This document shows positions 1 to 6,766 of a stretch of DNA of 64,000 nucleotides, piece by piece. The stretch comes from Cohaesibacter sp. ES.047. Its GTDB lineage: Bacteria; Pseudomonadota; Alphaproteobacteria; Rhizobiales; Cohaesibacteraceae. The translations under genes were made by a program, and so were the position numbers. The first letter of the stretch is position 1; each line of letters opens with the position of its first letter. Location: contig NZ_LT907844.1 of the NCBI RefSeq assembly GCF_900215505.1, forward strand, positions 3,736,001 through 3,800,000, given 5' to 3'. The notes under the pieces were generated by a model, which saw only the letters and a program-made list of their open reading frames with translations, was not told where the DNA came from and did no database searches.

Positions 1-165
1 TGCCCCCGCAACTGTAAGCGGATAGGACTGAGCAACATGCCACTGGGGCAAAGCCCCCGGGAAGGCGCTTAGATCTGATATGCCGCAAGCCAGGAGACCT
101 GCCTTCGAGGGGTTCTTCAAAGAGCCTTTTATCAACCGGGCGGGGTGCTCCGGCGATTGTGAAGG
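1..165 (+). promoter_or_regulatory. Cobalamin riboswitch, 5' truncated by window edge
   Basis: The window opens inside the conserved core (CCCCCGCAACTGTAAGCGG at about 3-21). The B12 box AGCCAGGAGACCTGCC lies at 88-103. A hairpin whose loop reads CGGGGTG (136-152) fits the P13/L13 element that makes the kissing-loop contact. The 5' stems lie upstream of the window. Adenosylcobalamin binding to this class normally represses the downstream genes, here a nickel/peptide-type ABC importer starting at 350. The roughly 180 bases between the core and the start codon leave room for an expression platform. I see no obvious terminator there. Confidence 0.93.
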
Positions 166-349
166 ATGGGCCTCTATCCGCGCTTTCTGCTGCTGCCTTG
201 CTCATTGTCAAAAAAGCTTCGGGGTGAAGTGAGGATGACCAACGGCCTGTGCTTGGCGGGATCAATCCACTCCATTTCTCGATTCTATTGGCCAAAACCA
301 TGATGTCTCTCTAACGAGAGCGCGTGGTCACTATGTCAAGGAATGCATT
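166..349 (+). other. Leader between riboswitch and first gene
   Basis: This stretch has an open frame of about 46 codons from ATG 166 to a TGA near 303. It resembles no family I recognise and may be a decayed remnant or chance. An AAGGAA ribosome binding site sits 7 bases before ATG 350. No clear rho-independent terminator was seen, so how the riboswitch acts on the operon is not evident. Confidence 0.4.
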
Positions 350-1837
350 ATGCTCTTCAGCAAAACCAGCTTTATTCAGGCCTCACTAATCGCGGTCGGC
401 ATTATCGGCGCTGCCACGGCTTGGGCGGCAGAACCGATCGAAGTCGGCCAAACCTATCTCACTAGAGGCGTTGAACCCACCAAGGGGTCCAATGGCTGGG
501 CTCTGGTCAGCCATGGCATTGGCGAGAATCTGTTCTCCGTTGATGAGAAAGGCGCGTTGGTGCCCCAACTCGCAAACGATGCCAAAAGGACAGGTGATCT
601 GACTTGGGAAATCGAGCTCGCACCCGGCAATTTCTTCTCTGACGGCTCTGCTGTTGATGCGAAAACTCTGGCTGCCGGTTTTGAAGAAGTCTTTGCCGAC
701 AACAAAGCTGCATTGGCAACAGGAGGCAAACTGAGCTTTGAAGCTTTGGCTGATCTCACCCTTAAAGTGACCACTGAGAAGCCTGTGCCACGCATTCAAG
801 CCCTGTTTGCCGAATGGCCTCTGATTGCCTTCAAGCCTACGGGTGATGGGCAGGCTGTTTTTTCCGGTCCGTATGCGGTCACTAGCTTCAAGGCGGACTC
901 TGACATCGAGTTGGTTCCCAATGCCTATTATGAAGGTGCCGAAAACCGCTCGCCTGTCACTATTCACAAATTCGGCGATGCTCAAGCAATGACTTTGGCG
1001 CTGGAATCCGGCGAACTCGATTTGGCATTCGGATTACCCTCCGAGACGGTCTCTCGGCTCAATTCCAATCCTGATCTCACGGTCAAGTCATTCCCTGTCG
1101 GCTATCAGTATTTTGCATGGCTAAATACAACTCGCCCGGCCTTGTCCGACAAGCGCGTGCGTCAAGCTCTTGATCTAACATTTGATCGCAAAGAGTTGGT
1201 TGCTGCGATCAACGGTGGCTTGCCTGCAATTGGCGCCTATGCTCCTTACTTCCCCTTTGCAGCCAAACAAGCTCGACCTACGGATCTCGAAAAAGCCGCG
1301 TCTCTGCTCGAGGAAGCGGGGTGGGTGAAAGGATCTGATGGAGTGCGCACAAAGGATGGCGTAGCCCTGACGCTGTTAGCTTTGACCTACCCACAACGCC
1401 CTGATCTCGTCACGATGCTGCCGGTGGTCAAAGCGGAGTTGGCACGTGTTGGTATTGCTCTCGAAACCCGAATTGTCGACAACATTTCGCAAGTCGTTGG
1501 CGAAGGGGAATATGACATCGCCTTGTGGGCGCAACATACCGCACCAAGCGGAGATCCGGCGTTCTTTCTTAACTCCATGCTGGCTACTGGTGCGTCTATG
1601 AACCACGCCAAATATTCGTCTAAGGCATTTGATGCCATTGTCGCCAAATTTGCGAGTGAGAGCGACGCAAACAACCGCAATGCACTGGCTTTGGAAGCAC
1701 AAACACAACTGTTCGAGGATGTTCCGATCAGTTTCCTTGTCTCTCCGGTCTGGTATGCCGGGATGTCCAAACGTTTGGAGAACTACCAGCCATGGGGTTC
1801 TGACTATCACGTGCTGCGCGCCGATATTGGTGAATAG
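350..1837 (+). CDS. ABC transporter substrate-binding protein, family 5 (NikA/DppA-like), B12-controlled
   Basis: A periplasmic binding protein of 495 residues, the usual size for the peptide/nickel (SBP_bac_5) family. Residues 1-27 form a signal peptide ending AWAA. The typical family 5 core follows, with an FFSDGSAVDA-like motif near residue 100 and RQALDLTFDRKEL near 275. It is the first gene after a cobalamin riboswitch and is followed 9 bases later by two permease genes. The B12 control makes cobalt, nickel or a corrinoid-related ligand more likely than peptides, but that is inference. The start is fixed by AAGGAA upstream. Confidence 0.85.
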   Translation: MLFSKTSFIQASLIAVGIIGAATAWAAEPIEVGQTYLTRGVEPTKGSNGWALVSHGIGENLFSVDEKGALVPQLANDAKRTGDLTWEIELAPGNFFSDGSAVDAKTLAAGFEEVFADNKAALATGGKLSFEALADLTLKVTTEKPVPRIQALFAEWPLIAFKPTGDGQAVFSGPYAVTSFKADSDIELVPNAYYEGAENRSPVTIHKFGDAQAMTLALESGELDLAFGLPSETVSRLNSNPDLTVKSFPVGYQYFAWLNTTRPALSDKRVRQALDLTFDRKELVAAINGGLPAIGAYAPYFPFAAKQARPTDLEKAASLLEEAGWVKGSDGVRTKDGVALTLLALTYPQRPDLVTMLPVVKAELARVGIALETRIVDNISQVVGEGEYDIALWAQHTAPSGDPAFFLNSMLATGASMNHAKYSSKAFDAIVAKFASESDANNRNALALEAQTQLFEDVPISFLVSPVWYAGMSKRLENYQPWGSDYHVLRADIGE

Positions 1838-1846
1838 TCTCAAAAA

Positions 1847-2764
1847 ATGAAAGCTCTTTTGCGACAGACGGCTGGTATTCTCTCAAGCTTGTTGGTGATT
1901 TCCATAATCACTTTTGCGGTCATCATCAACATGCCTTCCGATCCGGTCGACATTGCAATTAGAGCCTGGAATCTGGCCGCGACGGATGAAACTGTCGCGG
2001 CCCTTCGTCAGGAATGGGGATTGGATCAGCCCTTTCTAATTCGATATTTCAATTGGCTCCTGGGCTTTGTAACAGGAAATTGGGGGCGCTCTTTCCAATC
2101 CGGCCAACTGGTCTTTGCTGAGTTTCTTGAGCGGCTAGCAATCTCTTTCTTGTTAGGGTTTTGCGGTTTGGCCCTTGCCGGCATTATGGCCATTCCTCTT
2201 GGTTTCTTTGCTGCGCTTAAACCGGGAGGTGTGGTCGATCACTTTAGTCGCACCCTGTCGGTTTTCGTGCAAACAGTGCCTGCATTCTGGAGCGGATTGG
2301 TGTTGCTATGGGTCTTGGGTGCCAAATTGCATTGGCTACGCCCCTTTTCTCAAGACGTCGAAACTCTATTTTTGGCGATCTGCCTGATCGCGCTGCATTC
2401 AACGGCAGTATTTGCTCGCGTTTATCGCAAAGCCCTGCGCGACTGCATCACCGCACCCTATTTTGCAACGGCCCTCTCCAAGGGTCTCACGAGACGGCAG
2501 GCATTGTGGCACCACTGCAACAAGAGTGCGCTGTTCGCGCTTTTCTCTGCGGTCCATTCAGAAGCTGGCTGGGTGATCGGCAGCACCGCGACCATGGAGA
2601 TATTGTTTAACTTTCCCGGCATCAGCCAGTTTCTCGTTAAAAGCATCGAGGCACGAGATCAGATGATCCTGCAGGCCTACGTCATGGTGGTCGCTCTCTG
2701 GATGGTCCTCATTTCGGTTCTCGTCAAGGTTATCCAGCGCTGGTTGGATCCGAGGGTTTCATGA
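1847..2764 (+). CDS. ABC transporter permease, NikB/DppB-like
   Basis: An inner-membrane permease of 305 residues in the DppB/NikB family. One N-terminal membrane segment (about residues 8-30) is followed by a periplasmic stretch with the typical LRQEWGLDQPFLIRYFNWL pattern. The BPD_transp_1 domain follows and carries the cytoplasmic EAA-like loop near GLTRRQALWHH, which should contact an ATPase. It lies 9 bases after the binding protein gene and overlaps the next permease by ATGA. The substrate is inferred only from the riboswitch and the family. Confidence 0.85.
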   Translation: MKALLRQTAGILSSLLVISIITFAVIINMPSDPVDIAIRAWNLAATDETVAALRQEWGLDQPFLIRYFNWLLGFVTGNWGRSFQSGQLVFAEFLERLAISFLLGFCGLALAGIMAIPLGFFAALKPGGVVDHFSRTLSVFVQTVPAFWSGLVLLWVLGAKLHWLRPFSQDVETLFLAICLIALHSTAVFARVYRKALRDCITAPYFATALSKGLTRRQALWHHCNKSALFALFSAVHSEAGWVIGSTATMEILFNFPGISQFLVKSIEARDQMILQAYVMVVALWMVLISVLVKVIQRWLDPRVS

Positions 2765-3519
2765 ACCGATTCTATGGAATAGCTCTGCTTCTTGTCTTGC
2801 TGTGCCTGTGTGGCTATTGGCAACCGGTTGATCCTGATGCTGTCGATGTCTTGTCCAAGTTTGCTCCAATCAGTCGCGATCACCTTCTGGGGACGGATCA
2901 TTTGGGGCGAGATGTGCTATCCAGGATCATGGTTGGGGGATGGAGAACCGGGACGGTTCTGTGTCTTGTTGCGCTTATCGGCTTTGTCAACGGAACGATG
3001 TTTGGCAGTATGGCCGCTCTTCTTGGTGGTTGGGCTGAAGAGGGAGTTTTGCGCACGACCCAGCTTTTTCTGATGGTGCCAACTCTGATCATTGCTCTTT
3101 GCGCTGCGTCCATTTTGGGCCTGTCGCCCGTTACGGGTGGCTTGGCCCTTGGATTGGCCGGGATTGGCCAACAAACCCTAATGGCGCACGGCTTGACGAA
3201 GCGCTTGCTAGGCCAGCCTTTCATTCTGTCTGCCCATGCAATGGGACTATCCCGCACAGCGATTCTTTTCAGCCATGTTTTGCCAAACACATTGCCAACG
3301 CTTTTCACGTATCTTGGTAATCAGATGGGAGCCGCCGCAGTCGCCTATGCTTCTCTTGCCTTCATCGGGCTTGGCGTGGATCCCTCCAAGCCAGACTGGG
3401 GCAGCATGTTGTTTGAATATCGCATGTTCATATTCGATCATCCGATGTTAATGATCTGGCCAGGTATTGCTCTGTCAGTCGTGGTATTCACTCTCCATCA
3501 CACCTTTGATCATGACTGA
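2761..3519 (+). CDS. ABC transporter permease, NikC/DppC-like, C-terminus shortened
   Basis: The second permease subunit, 252 residues. It has the family signature HLLGTDHLGRDVLSRI near residues 41-56 and the EAA-like loop around AMGLSRTAILFSHVLPN. Its start overlaps the previous gene (ATGA). The C-terminus ends in VVFTLHHTFDHD, without the usual LGDGLRDALDP-like tail, so the last few residues may have been lost. No NikD/NikE ATPase gene follows. Only an unrecognised open frame of 25 codons overlaps the end (ATG 3512, stop 3589). Confidence 0.82.
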   Translation: MNRFYGIALLLVLLCLCGYWQPVDPDAVDVLSKFAPISRDHLLGTDHLGRDVLSRIMVGGWRTGTVLCLVALIGFVNGTMFGSMAALLGGWAEEGVLRTTQLFLMVPTLIIALCAASILGLSPVTGGLALGLAGIGQQTLMAHGLTKRLLGQPFILSAHAMGLSRTAILFSHVLPNTLPTLFTYLGNQMGAAAVAYASLAFIGLGVDPSKPDWGSMLFEYRMFIFDHPMLMIWPGIALSVVVFTLHHTFDHD

Positions 3520-3819
3520 ACAAAGCAAAGGTGTTCATTGCGAAAGCAGTTCGGGATACGGCCACATTTGGGGCGTTATGGCGTTTTGAAACGGGCGTCG
3601 ATAAAAACATAGCAGGTATAAGGATAAGCTTGTATCGGGGAGCTGCTTAAATCTTCGGCAGCTCTACCCTGAGCGGAAAAGAGTTAAGCCACCCGTGAAT
3701 AAAATCTCGGATGGCAACATCTGCGGGAATCAAGTCGTGAGAGACTTTCCATGGCACCTTTTAATGCCAGCTAAAGCCCGAAAAGAGCTATGTCTAGCGA
3801 TTGGACGGTCGGCACAGGC
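3520..3819. other. Gap where ATPase genes would be expected
   Basis: About 300 bases between the importer and a convergent gene. It holds the end of a 25-codon open frame (3512-3589) whose ATG overlaps the permease stop, as an ATPase gene start would, but whose sequence is not recognisable. A hairpin with GAGCTGC at 3640-3646 and GCAGCTC at 3658-3664 has no U-tract. No Walker motif or ABC signature was seen in any frame. Confidence 0.5.
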
Positions 3820-4605
3820 CTATTTGAACTCTGTGACGTCGATCCAGAGCACTGCATCTTGAGAAAGTTCCTTGCCTTCATGTTCGGTCGCGGGCCCCGC
3901 ACCCATGCAGGCAAAGCCCCATTTGCCCGCGCGTGGCAGGCCGAAACTGAACATGCCGTTAGCATCGGTGAAGGCAACAATTGCGCTGTCGGGAACCGGC
4001 CCATCGGCTTCCTTGGAGAAGGCGTTGGCTTCCAGATCGACCGTCGGATTGATATATTCGATCTCGCATTCGATGCCTGCGGCAGGCTTACCTTCGGACA
4101 GTACCTGGCCGGTGAATGAGCTGCCAACAAAGATCTGATAGGGCTTGTTGAAAGGAACGATCTCTGTCGCAAGTCCCAGAGGCTCATTCCAGTCGGTCGG
4201 CATGGCCTTGTTAACGAAGCTCTTGGTGATCTGCTGGATGTAGATGTCTTCGCTTTCCTCATAGTAGGGCGTAGGGGTCAGGGCAAAGATATAATCCCCG
4301 TTGCGCTTGATCTTGTATGAGGTCTCGAATCCTTTGGCGTCATTGTGGGCGCCCTTCCAGACGATCGGATTCAATGTCGGTAGCAGATCGGTTTTTTTGC
4401 CTTTGAAATAGACATCAAAGGCTTCCGGCTGGCCCATATCCATGGCATGGCCGTTTTCCATCGGATGGCCAAACATCATTTTCAAGGGAATTTTCGCCGC
4501 CTTGTCGAGCATAACTTCCGGCGTATAGAGCAATTGGAAATGGGCCTCAGCTGTGCTGGACATTGCAATGGCGGCCAGCGCGACCCCTGTCAAAAGCTTT
4601 TTCAT
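3820..4605 (-). CDS. DUF4198 / CbiK-type periplasmic metal-uptake accessory protein
   Basis: A protein of 261 residues with a signal peptide (about residues 1-21, ending AEA) followed directly by HFQLLYTPE. The pattern of a mature N-terminal His followed by a DUF4198 fold matches the COG5266 group, annotated as periplasmic components of nickel/cobalt uptake. A His/Met-rich stretch (GHPMENGHAMDMGQ) near residues 45-58 could bind metal. The C-terminal part looks like a carboxypeptidase-regulatory-like beta-sandwich. It has a strong GAGGAGCG ribosome site and lies downstream of a small periplasmic gene in the same direction, divergent from feoAB, so Fe2+, Ni2+ or Co2+ handling is likely. The exact metal is unknown. 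Confidence 0.75.
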   Translation of the reverse strand: MKKLLTGVALAAIAMSSTAEAHFQLLYTPEVMLDKAAKIPLKMMFGHPMENGHAMDMGQPEAFDVYFKGKKTDLLPTLNPIVWKGAHNDAKGFETSYKIKRNGDYIFALTPTPYYEESEDIYIQQITKSFVNKAMPTDWNEPLGLATEIVPFNKPYQIFVGSSFTGQVLSEGKPAAGIECEIEYINPTVDLEANAFSKEADGPVPDSAIVAFTDANGMFSFGLPRAGKWGFACMGAGPATEHEGKELSQDAVLWIDVTEFK

Positions 4606-4764
4606 GTTTCTGCGCTCCTCAGCGTTTCAGAAAAATTGTTCTCAAGTTCAGAAAGAACGAGTCCTCCCGTCAGCAAGCTGTCATCCAACTCACGGCAAGG
4701 CATCTCGGATTGGTTTGGAAGTGATGCCGCCCACTTAAAAAGGCGACATGGGGGGATTCAGGAT

Positions 4765-5079
4765 TTACTCGACAATATCGCTACCGTTGATCTCAACTTC
4801 ATGGCCGGGGCCTGCATCGAAAATGACTTTGTAGTCGCCATCTGGCTTATCGAATTCGAATTCACTATCTACGGTCATTTTTCCTTCCAGGATCAGGTTT
4901 TCGCTGCCATCAAAGATCTTCATGGCGACGCCGGAGGCAGAGGACCCATCGGAGAATCCACCCTCACACAGTACGGTTCCATCTCCGTTGTCATAGCATG
5001 CACAGATAGGCGTGTGGGCTGAAGCTGCCCCTGTCAATAGAAGTATTGAGAAAGCAAAGCTCGAGACGAGACGTTTCAT
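4765..5079 (-). CDS. Small periplasmic protein beside DUF4198 gene (NikL-like?)
   Basis: A protein of 104 residues with a signal peptide (1-21, ending ASA) and a mature start HTPICACYDNGDG. A mature N-terminal His followed by Cys residues suits metal binding. The rest is an acidic beta-rich domain. The start at 5079 is chosen because GGGAGTGG precedes it and a signal peptide begins there; a longer frame to 5103 lacks these. Such small proteins pair with DUF4198 proteins in metal uptake loci. The name NikL-like is tentative. Confidence 0.6.
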   Translation of the reverse strand: MKRLVSSFAFSILLLTGAASAHTPICACYDNGDGTVLCEGGFSDGSSASGVAMKIFDGSENLILEGKMTVDSEFEFDKPDGDYKVIFDAGPGHEVEINGSDIVE

Positions 5080-5237
5080 TAAGTACCACTCCCTATTTAT
5101 CATGTAACAAAATGTCGCACACCTCCTTCGGATAGATTTTTACTTTAAAATCATTCCAAAAATCGGTGCGGAGACCAAAACTTTTCTTTAATCTGAATTT
5201 TTGTCTCAAGTTTTACTTTATTATGCGAGCGTCATGT

Positions 5238-5258
5238 TGTAAATGGTAATCATTCGCA
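5238..5258. promoter_or_regulatory. Fur/Irr-type iron box
   Basis: An imperfect 21-base dyad, TGTAAATGGTAAT followed by CATTCGCA. It fits the alphaproteobacterial Fur-family operator pattern (TGCAAATnnTTnnCATTTGCA) well. It sits in the divergent region between the small periplasmic gene (start 5079) and feoA (start 5338), where it could repress both directions in iron or metal excess. Confidence 0.6.
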
Positions 5259-5337
5259 ATCGCATTCAGACCAGACCGAAGACCACGCCCTCCGGCCTAT
5301 CTATGTTGAACCTTTGAACACGGAATTGGCGTCATTC

Positions 5338-5601
5338 ATGAGCAAAAATAGTCCACCCAATTCGGAACATAAGTCTCTGACTTTAAACGATATTATGCCA
5401 GGCAACAAAGTCACCATCCGACGACACCATTCAACGGAGGCCGTGCGCCAAAGGCTACTCGACCTTGGCCTCATGCCGGAGACGCGGGTTTTGGTGGTCC
5501 GAGCAGCCCCTCTCAATGACCCGCTGGAGTTGCGGCTCGACGCAACCGACATCACCTTGCGCCGCCGTGAAGCGGCAACGATCGAAGTCAGCGAGGACTG
5601 A
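5338..5601 (+). CDS. feoA: Ferrous iron transport protein A
   Basis: An 87-residue FeoA protein, a small SH3-like cytoplasmic partner of FeoB. The core motif LTLNDIMPGNKVTIRR and the LLDLGLMPETRVLVVR segment are typical, and the end LRRREAATIEV matches the family C-terminus. ATG 5338 is preferred over a TTG at 5314. A Fur-like box lies 80 bases upstream. An IS630 element now begins immediately after its stop codon and separates it from feoB, which originally started 6 bases downstream. Confidence 0.88.
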   Translation: MSKNSPPNSEHKSLTLNDIMPGNKVTIRRHHSTEAVRQRLLDLGLMPETRVLVVRAAPLNDPLELRLDATDITLRRREAATIEVSED

Positions 5602-5624
5602 TACCAAGGGCGTGAAGTTCTGAC
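5602..5624 (+). repeat. Left terminal inverted repeat of IS630 element
   Basis: This 23-base end starts TACCAAGGGCGTG and ends GTTCTGAC. It pairs with the reverse complement of 6740-6762 at 18 of 23 positions. The outermost TA is the duplicated target. Confidence 0.85.
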
Positions 5625-5683
5625 TCTTTAGGGATTCCATTTTTAGCACTGGCGTGATTCAACATGGCAAAGGAGATTTTGCC

Positions 5684-6205
5684 ATGTCTGCCGCTTTGAT
5701 TCTTAGCGATGCTTTTGACGCCGATAGTTTGCGCCGTCTTGCCAAAGGATGCCGCAATGCCAAACAGAGCCGCCGCCTACTGGCCATTGCGGCTGTCTAT
5801 GACGGCATGAACCGTGCTGATGCCGCCAAAGTCGGCGGTATGGACCGCCAGACTTTGCGAGATTGGGTTCTTCGCTTCAATGAGCAAGGCACCGATGGTC
5901 TTGTCGACATCAAAGCAACCGGCGCTCCCATGCGCTTGAGCCCAGAACAGCTCGAAGAGTTTGTTGCTATCGTTGAAACCGGTCCTGATCCTGAGAAGGA
6001 CGGCGTCTCTGTCTGGCGTAGCCAGGATCTGGTGCGTGTGATCCAAGAGCGGTTTGGGGTCTCCTACAAGGAACGTGGAGTACGGGATCTTTTGCGCCGC
6101 ATGGGGTATGTGCGCATATCTGGTCGACCTCAACATCCAGAACAAAAGCCTGAAGTCATTGATGCTTTCAAAAAAACTTCTCCGCAACGTTGGCAGCGCA
6201 TGTAG
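5684..6205 (+). CDS. IS630 transposase, first frame (helix-turn-helix part)
   Basis: A 173-residue N-terminal part of the transposase with a DNA-binding helix-turn-helix (NRADAAKVGGMDRQTLRDWV near residues 44-63) and a linker ending RISGRPQHPEQKPEV. The start ATG 5684 lies in the right arm of a hairpin (ATGGCAAA 5664-5671 with TTTGCCAT 5678-5685) whose loop holds the GGAG ribosome site, so translation may be self-limiting. The frame stops at 6205 but overlaps the second frame at an A7 run (6170-6176), typical for programmed -1 frameshifting in this family. Confidence 0.88.
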   Translation: MSAALILSDAFDADSLRRLAKGCRNAKQSRRLLAIAAVYDGMNRADAAKVGGMDRQTLRDWVLRFNEQGTDGLVDIKATGAPMRLSPEQLEEFVAIVETGPDPEKDGVSVWRSQDLVRVIQERFGVSYKERGVRDLLRRMGYVRISGRPQHPEQKPEVIDAFKKTSPQRWQRM

Positions 6206-6750
6206 GCCATTTGCCAAAGAACAAGCCCATCGAGATTTGGTGGCAAGATGAGGCTAGGCTTGGTCAGAAGAATGGACTGGCCCGACTATGGGCAAAAAAG
6301 GGAACCAGACCACGTCTGCCAGCCGATCAGCGATATAAAAATGCCTATCTGTTCGGTGCAATATGTCCAGCGCGTGGCGTTGGCGCGGGATTGATGATGC
6401 CTTTTGCAAATACACAGGCCATGCAAATGCACCTCGAAGAAGTCTCAAGGACAGTGGCGCGCGGCGCTCATGCCGTGGTGCTGATGGATCGTGCCGGATG
6501 GCATACGACAAGCAGACTCAACGTGCCCAAGAATATCACCATCCTCCTGTTGCCTTCCAAATCACCGGAACTGAACCCAGTTGAGAATATTTGGCAGTAT
6601 CTGCGCGGTACCTTCCTGTCCAATCGGGTCTTCGAAGACTATGCCGCCATTCTTGATGCTGGTTGCCAAGCATGGAAGAGCCTCTCCGCCAACCCAACCA
6701 TCATCCATTCAATAGGTATGAGAAAATGGGCTCAAGAAGGTCAGAATTAA
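6175..6750 (+). CDS. IS630 transposase, second frame (DDE catalytic part)
   Basis: The catalytic half, read after a -1 slip on TTC-AAA-AAA. It carries the DDE residues in WWQDEARLG, VVLMDRAGWH and LNPVENIW, in the order and spacing of IS630 transposases. The catalytic residues look intact, so the element may be active if frameshifting occurs. The stop TAA (6748-6750) is directly followed by an ATG that opens a four-codon frame ending next to the feoB start. Confidence 0.88.
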   Translation, partial: NFSATLAAHVGHLPKNKPIEIWWQDEARLGQKNGLARLWAKKGTRPRLPADQRYKNAYLFGAICPARGVGAGLMMPFANTQAMQMHLEEVSRTVARGAHAVVLMDRAGWHTTSRLNVPKNITILLLPSKSPELNPVENIWQYLRGTFLSNRVFEDYAAILDAGCQAWKSLSANPTIIHSIGMRKWAQEGQN

Positions 6751-6762
6751 ATGCCGTTGGTA
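6740..6762 (+). repeat. Right terminal inverted repeat of IS630 element
   Basis: Mirror copy of the left end; it reads GTCAGAATT inward and ends CCGTTGGTA at the outer edge. It includes the transposase stop codon and the mini-frame start ATG 6751. Confidence 0.85.
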
Positions 6763-6765
6763 TGA
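6751..6765 (+). other. Four-codon mini-ORF at IS/feoB junction
   Basis: ATG CCG TTG GTA TGA encodes MPLV. It has a good ribosome site (AAGAAGG at about 6734-6740, 10 bases upstream), and its stop TGA (6763-6765) lies one base before the feoB ATG (6767). This layout allows termination-reinitiation onto feoB, whose own original ribosome site (AGGA at 5594-5597) was displaced by the insertion. Function is inferred from layout only. Confidence 0.45.
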
Positions 6766-6766
6766 T

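Larger units (their letters stand above)
5602..6762 (+). mobile_element. IS630-family insertion sequence between feoA and feoB
   Basis: A complete-looking element of about 1.16 kb bounded by TA dinucleotides at 5602-5603 and 6761-6762, the expected target duplication for IS630/Tc1-type elements. Terminal inverted repeats cover 5602-5624 and 6740-6762 and match at 18 of 23 positions. They begin TACCAA and end TTCTGAC on the inner side. The transposase is split into two frames joined by an A7 slip site at 6170-6176. The element is in the same orientation as feoAB and looks recent, because both ends and the flanking genes are intact. Confidence 0.9.

Noticed and set aside
3640-3664. Hairpin GAGCTGC/GCAGCTC as terminator of the Nik-type operon
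   Set aside because: Long loop and no T-run; kept only as a note in the intergenic entry.
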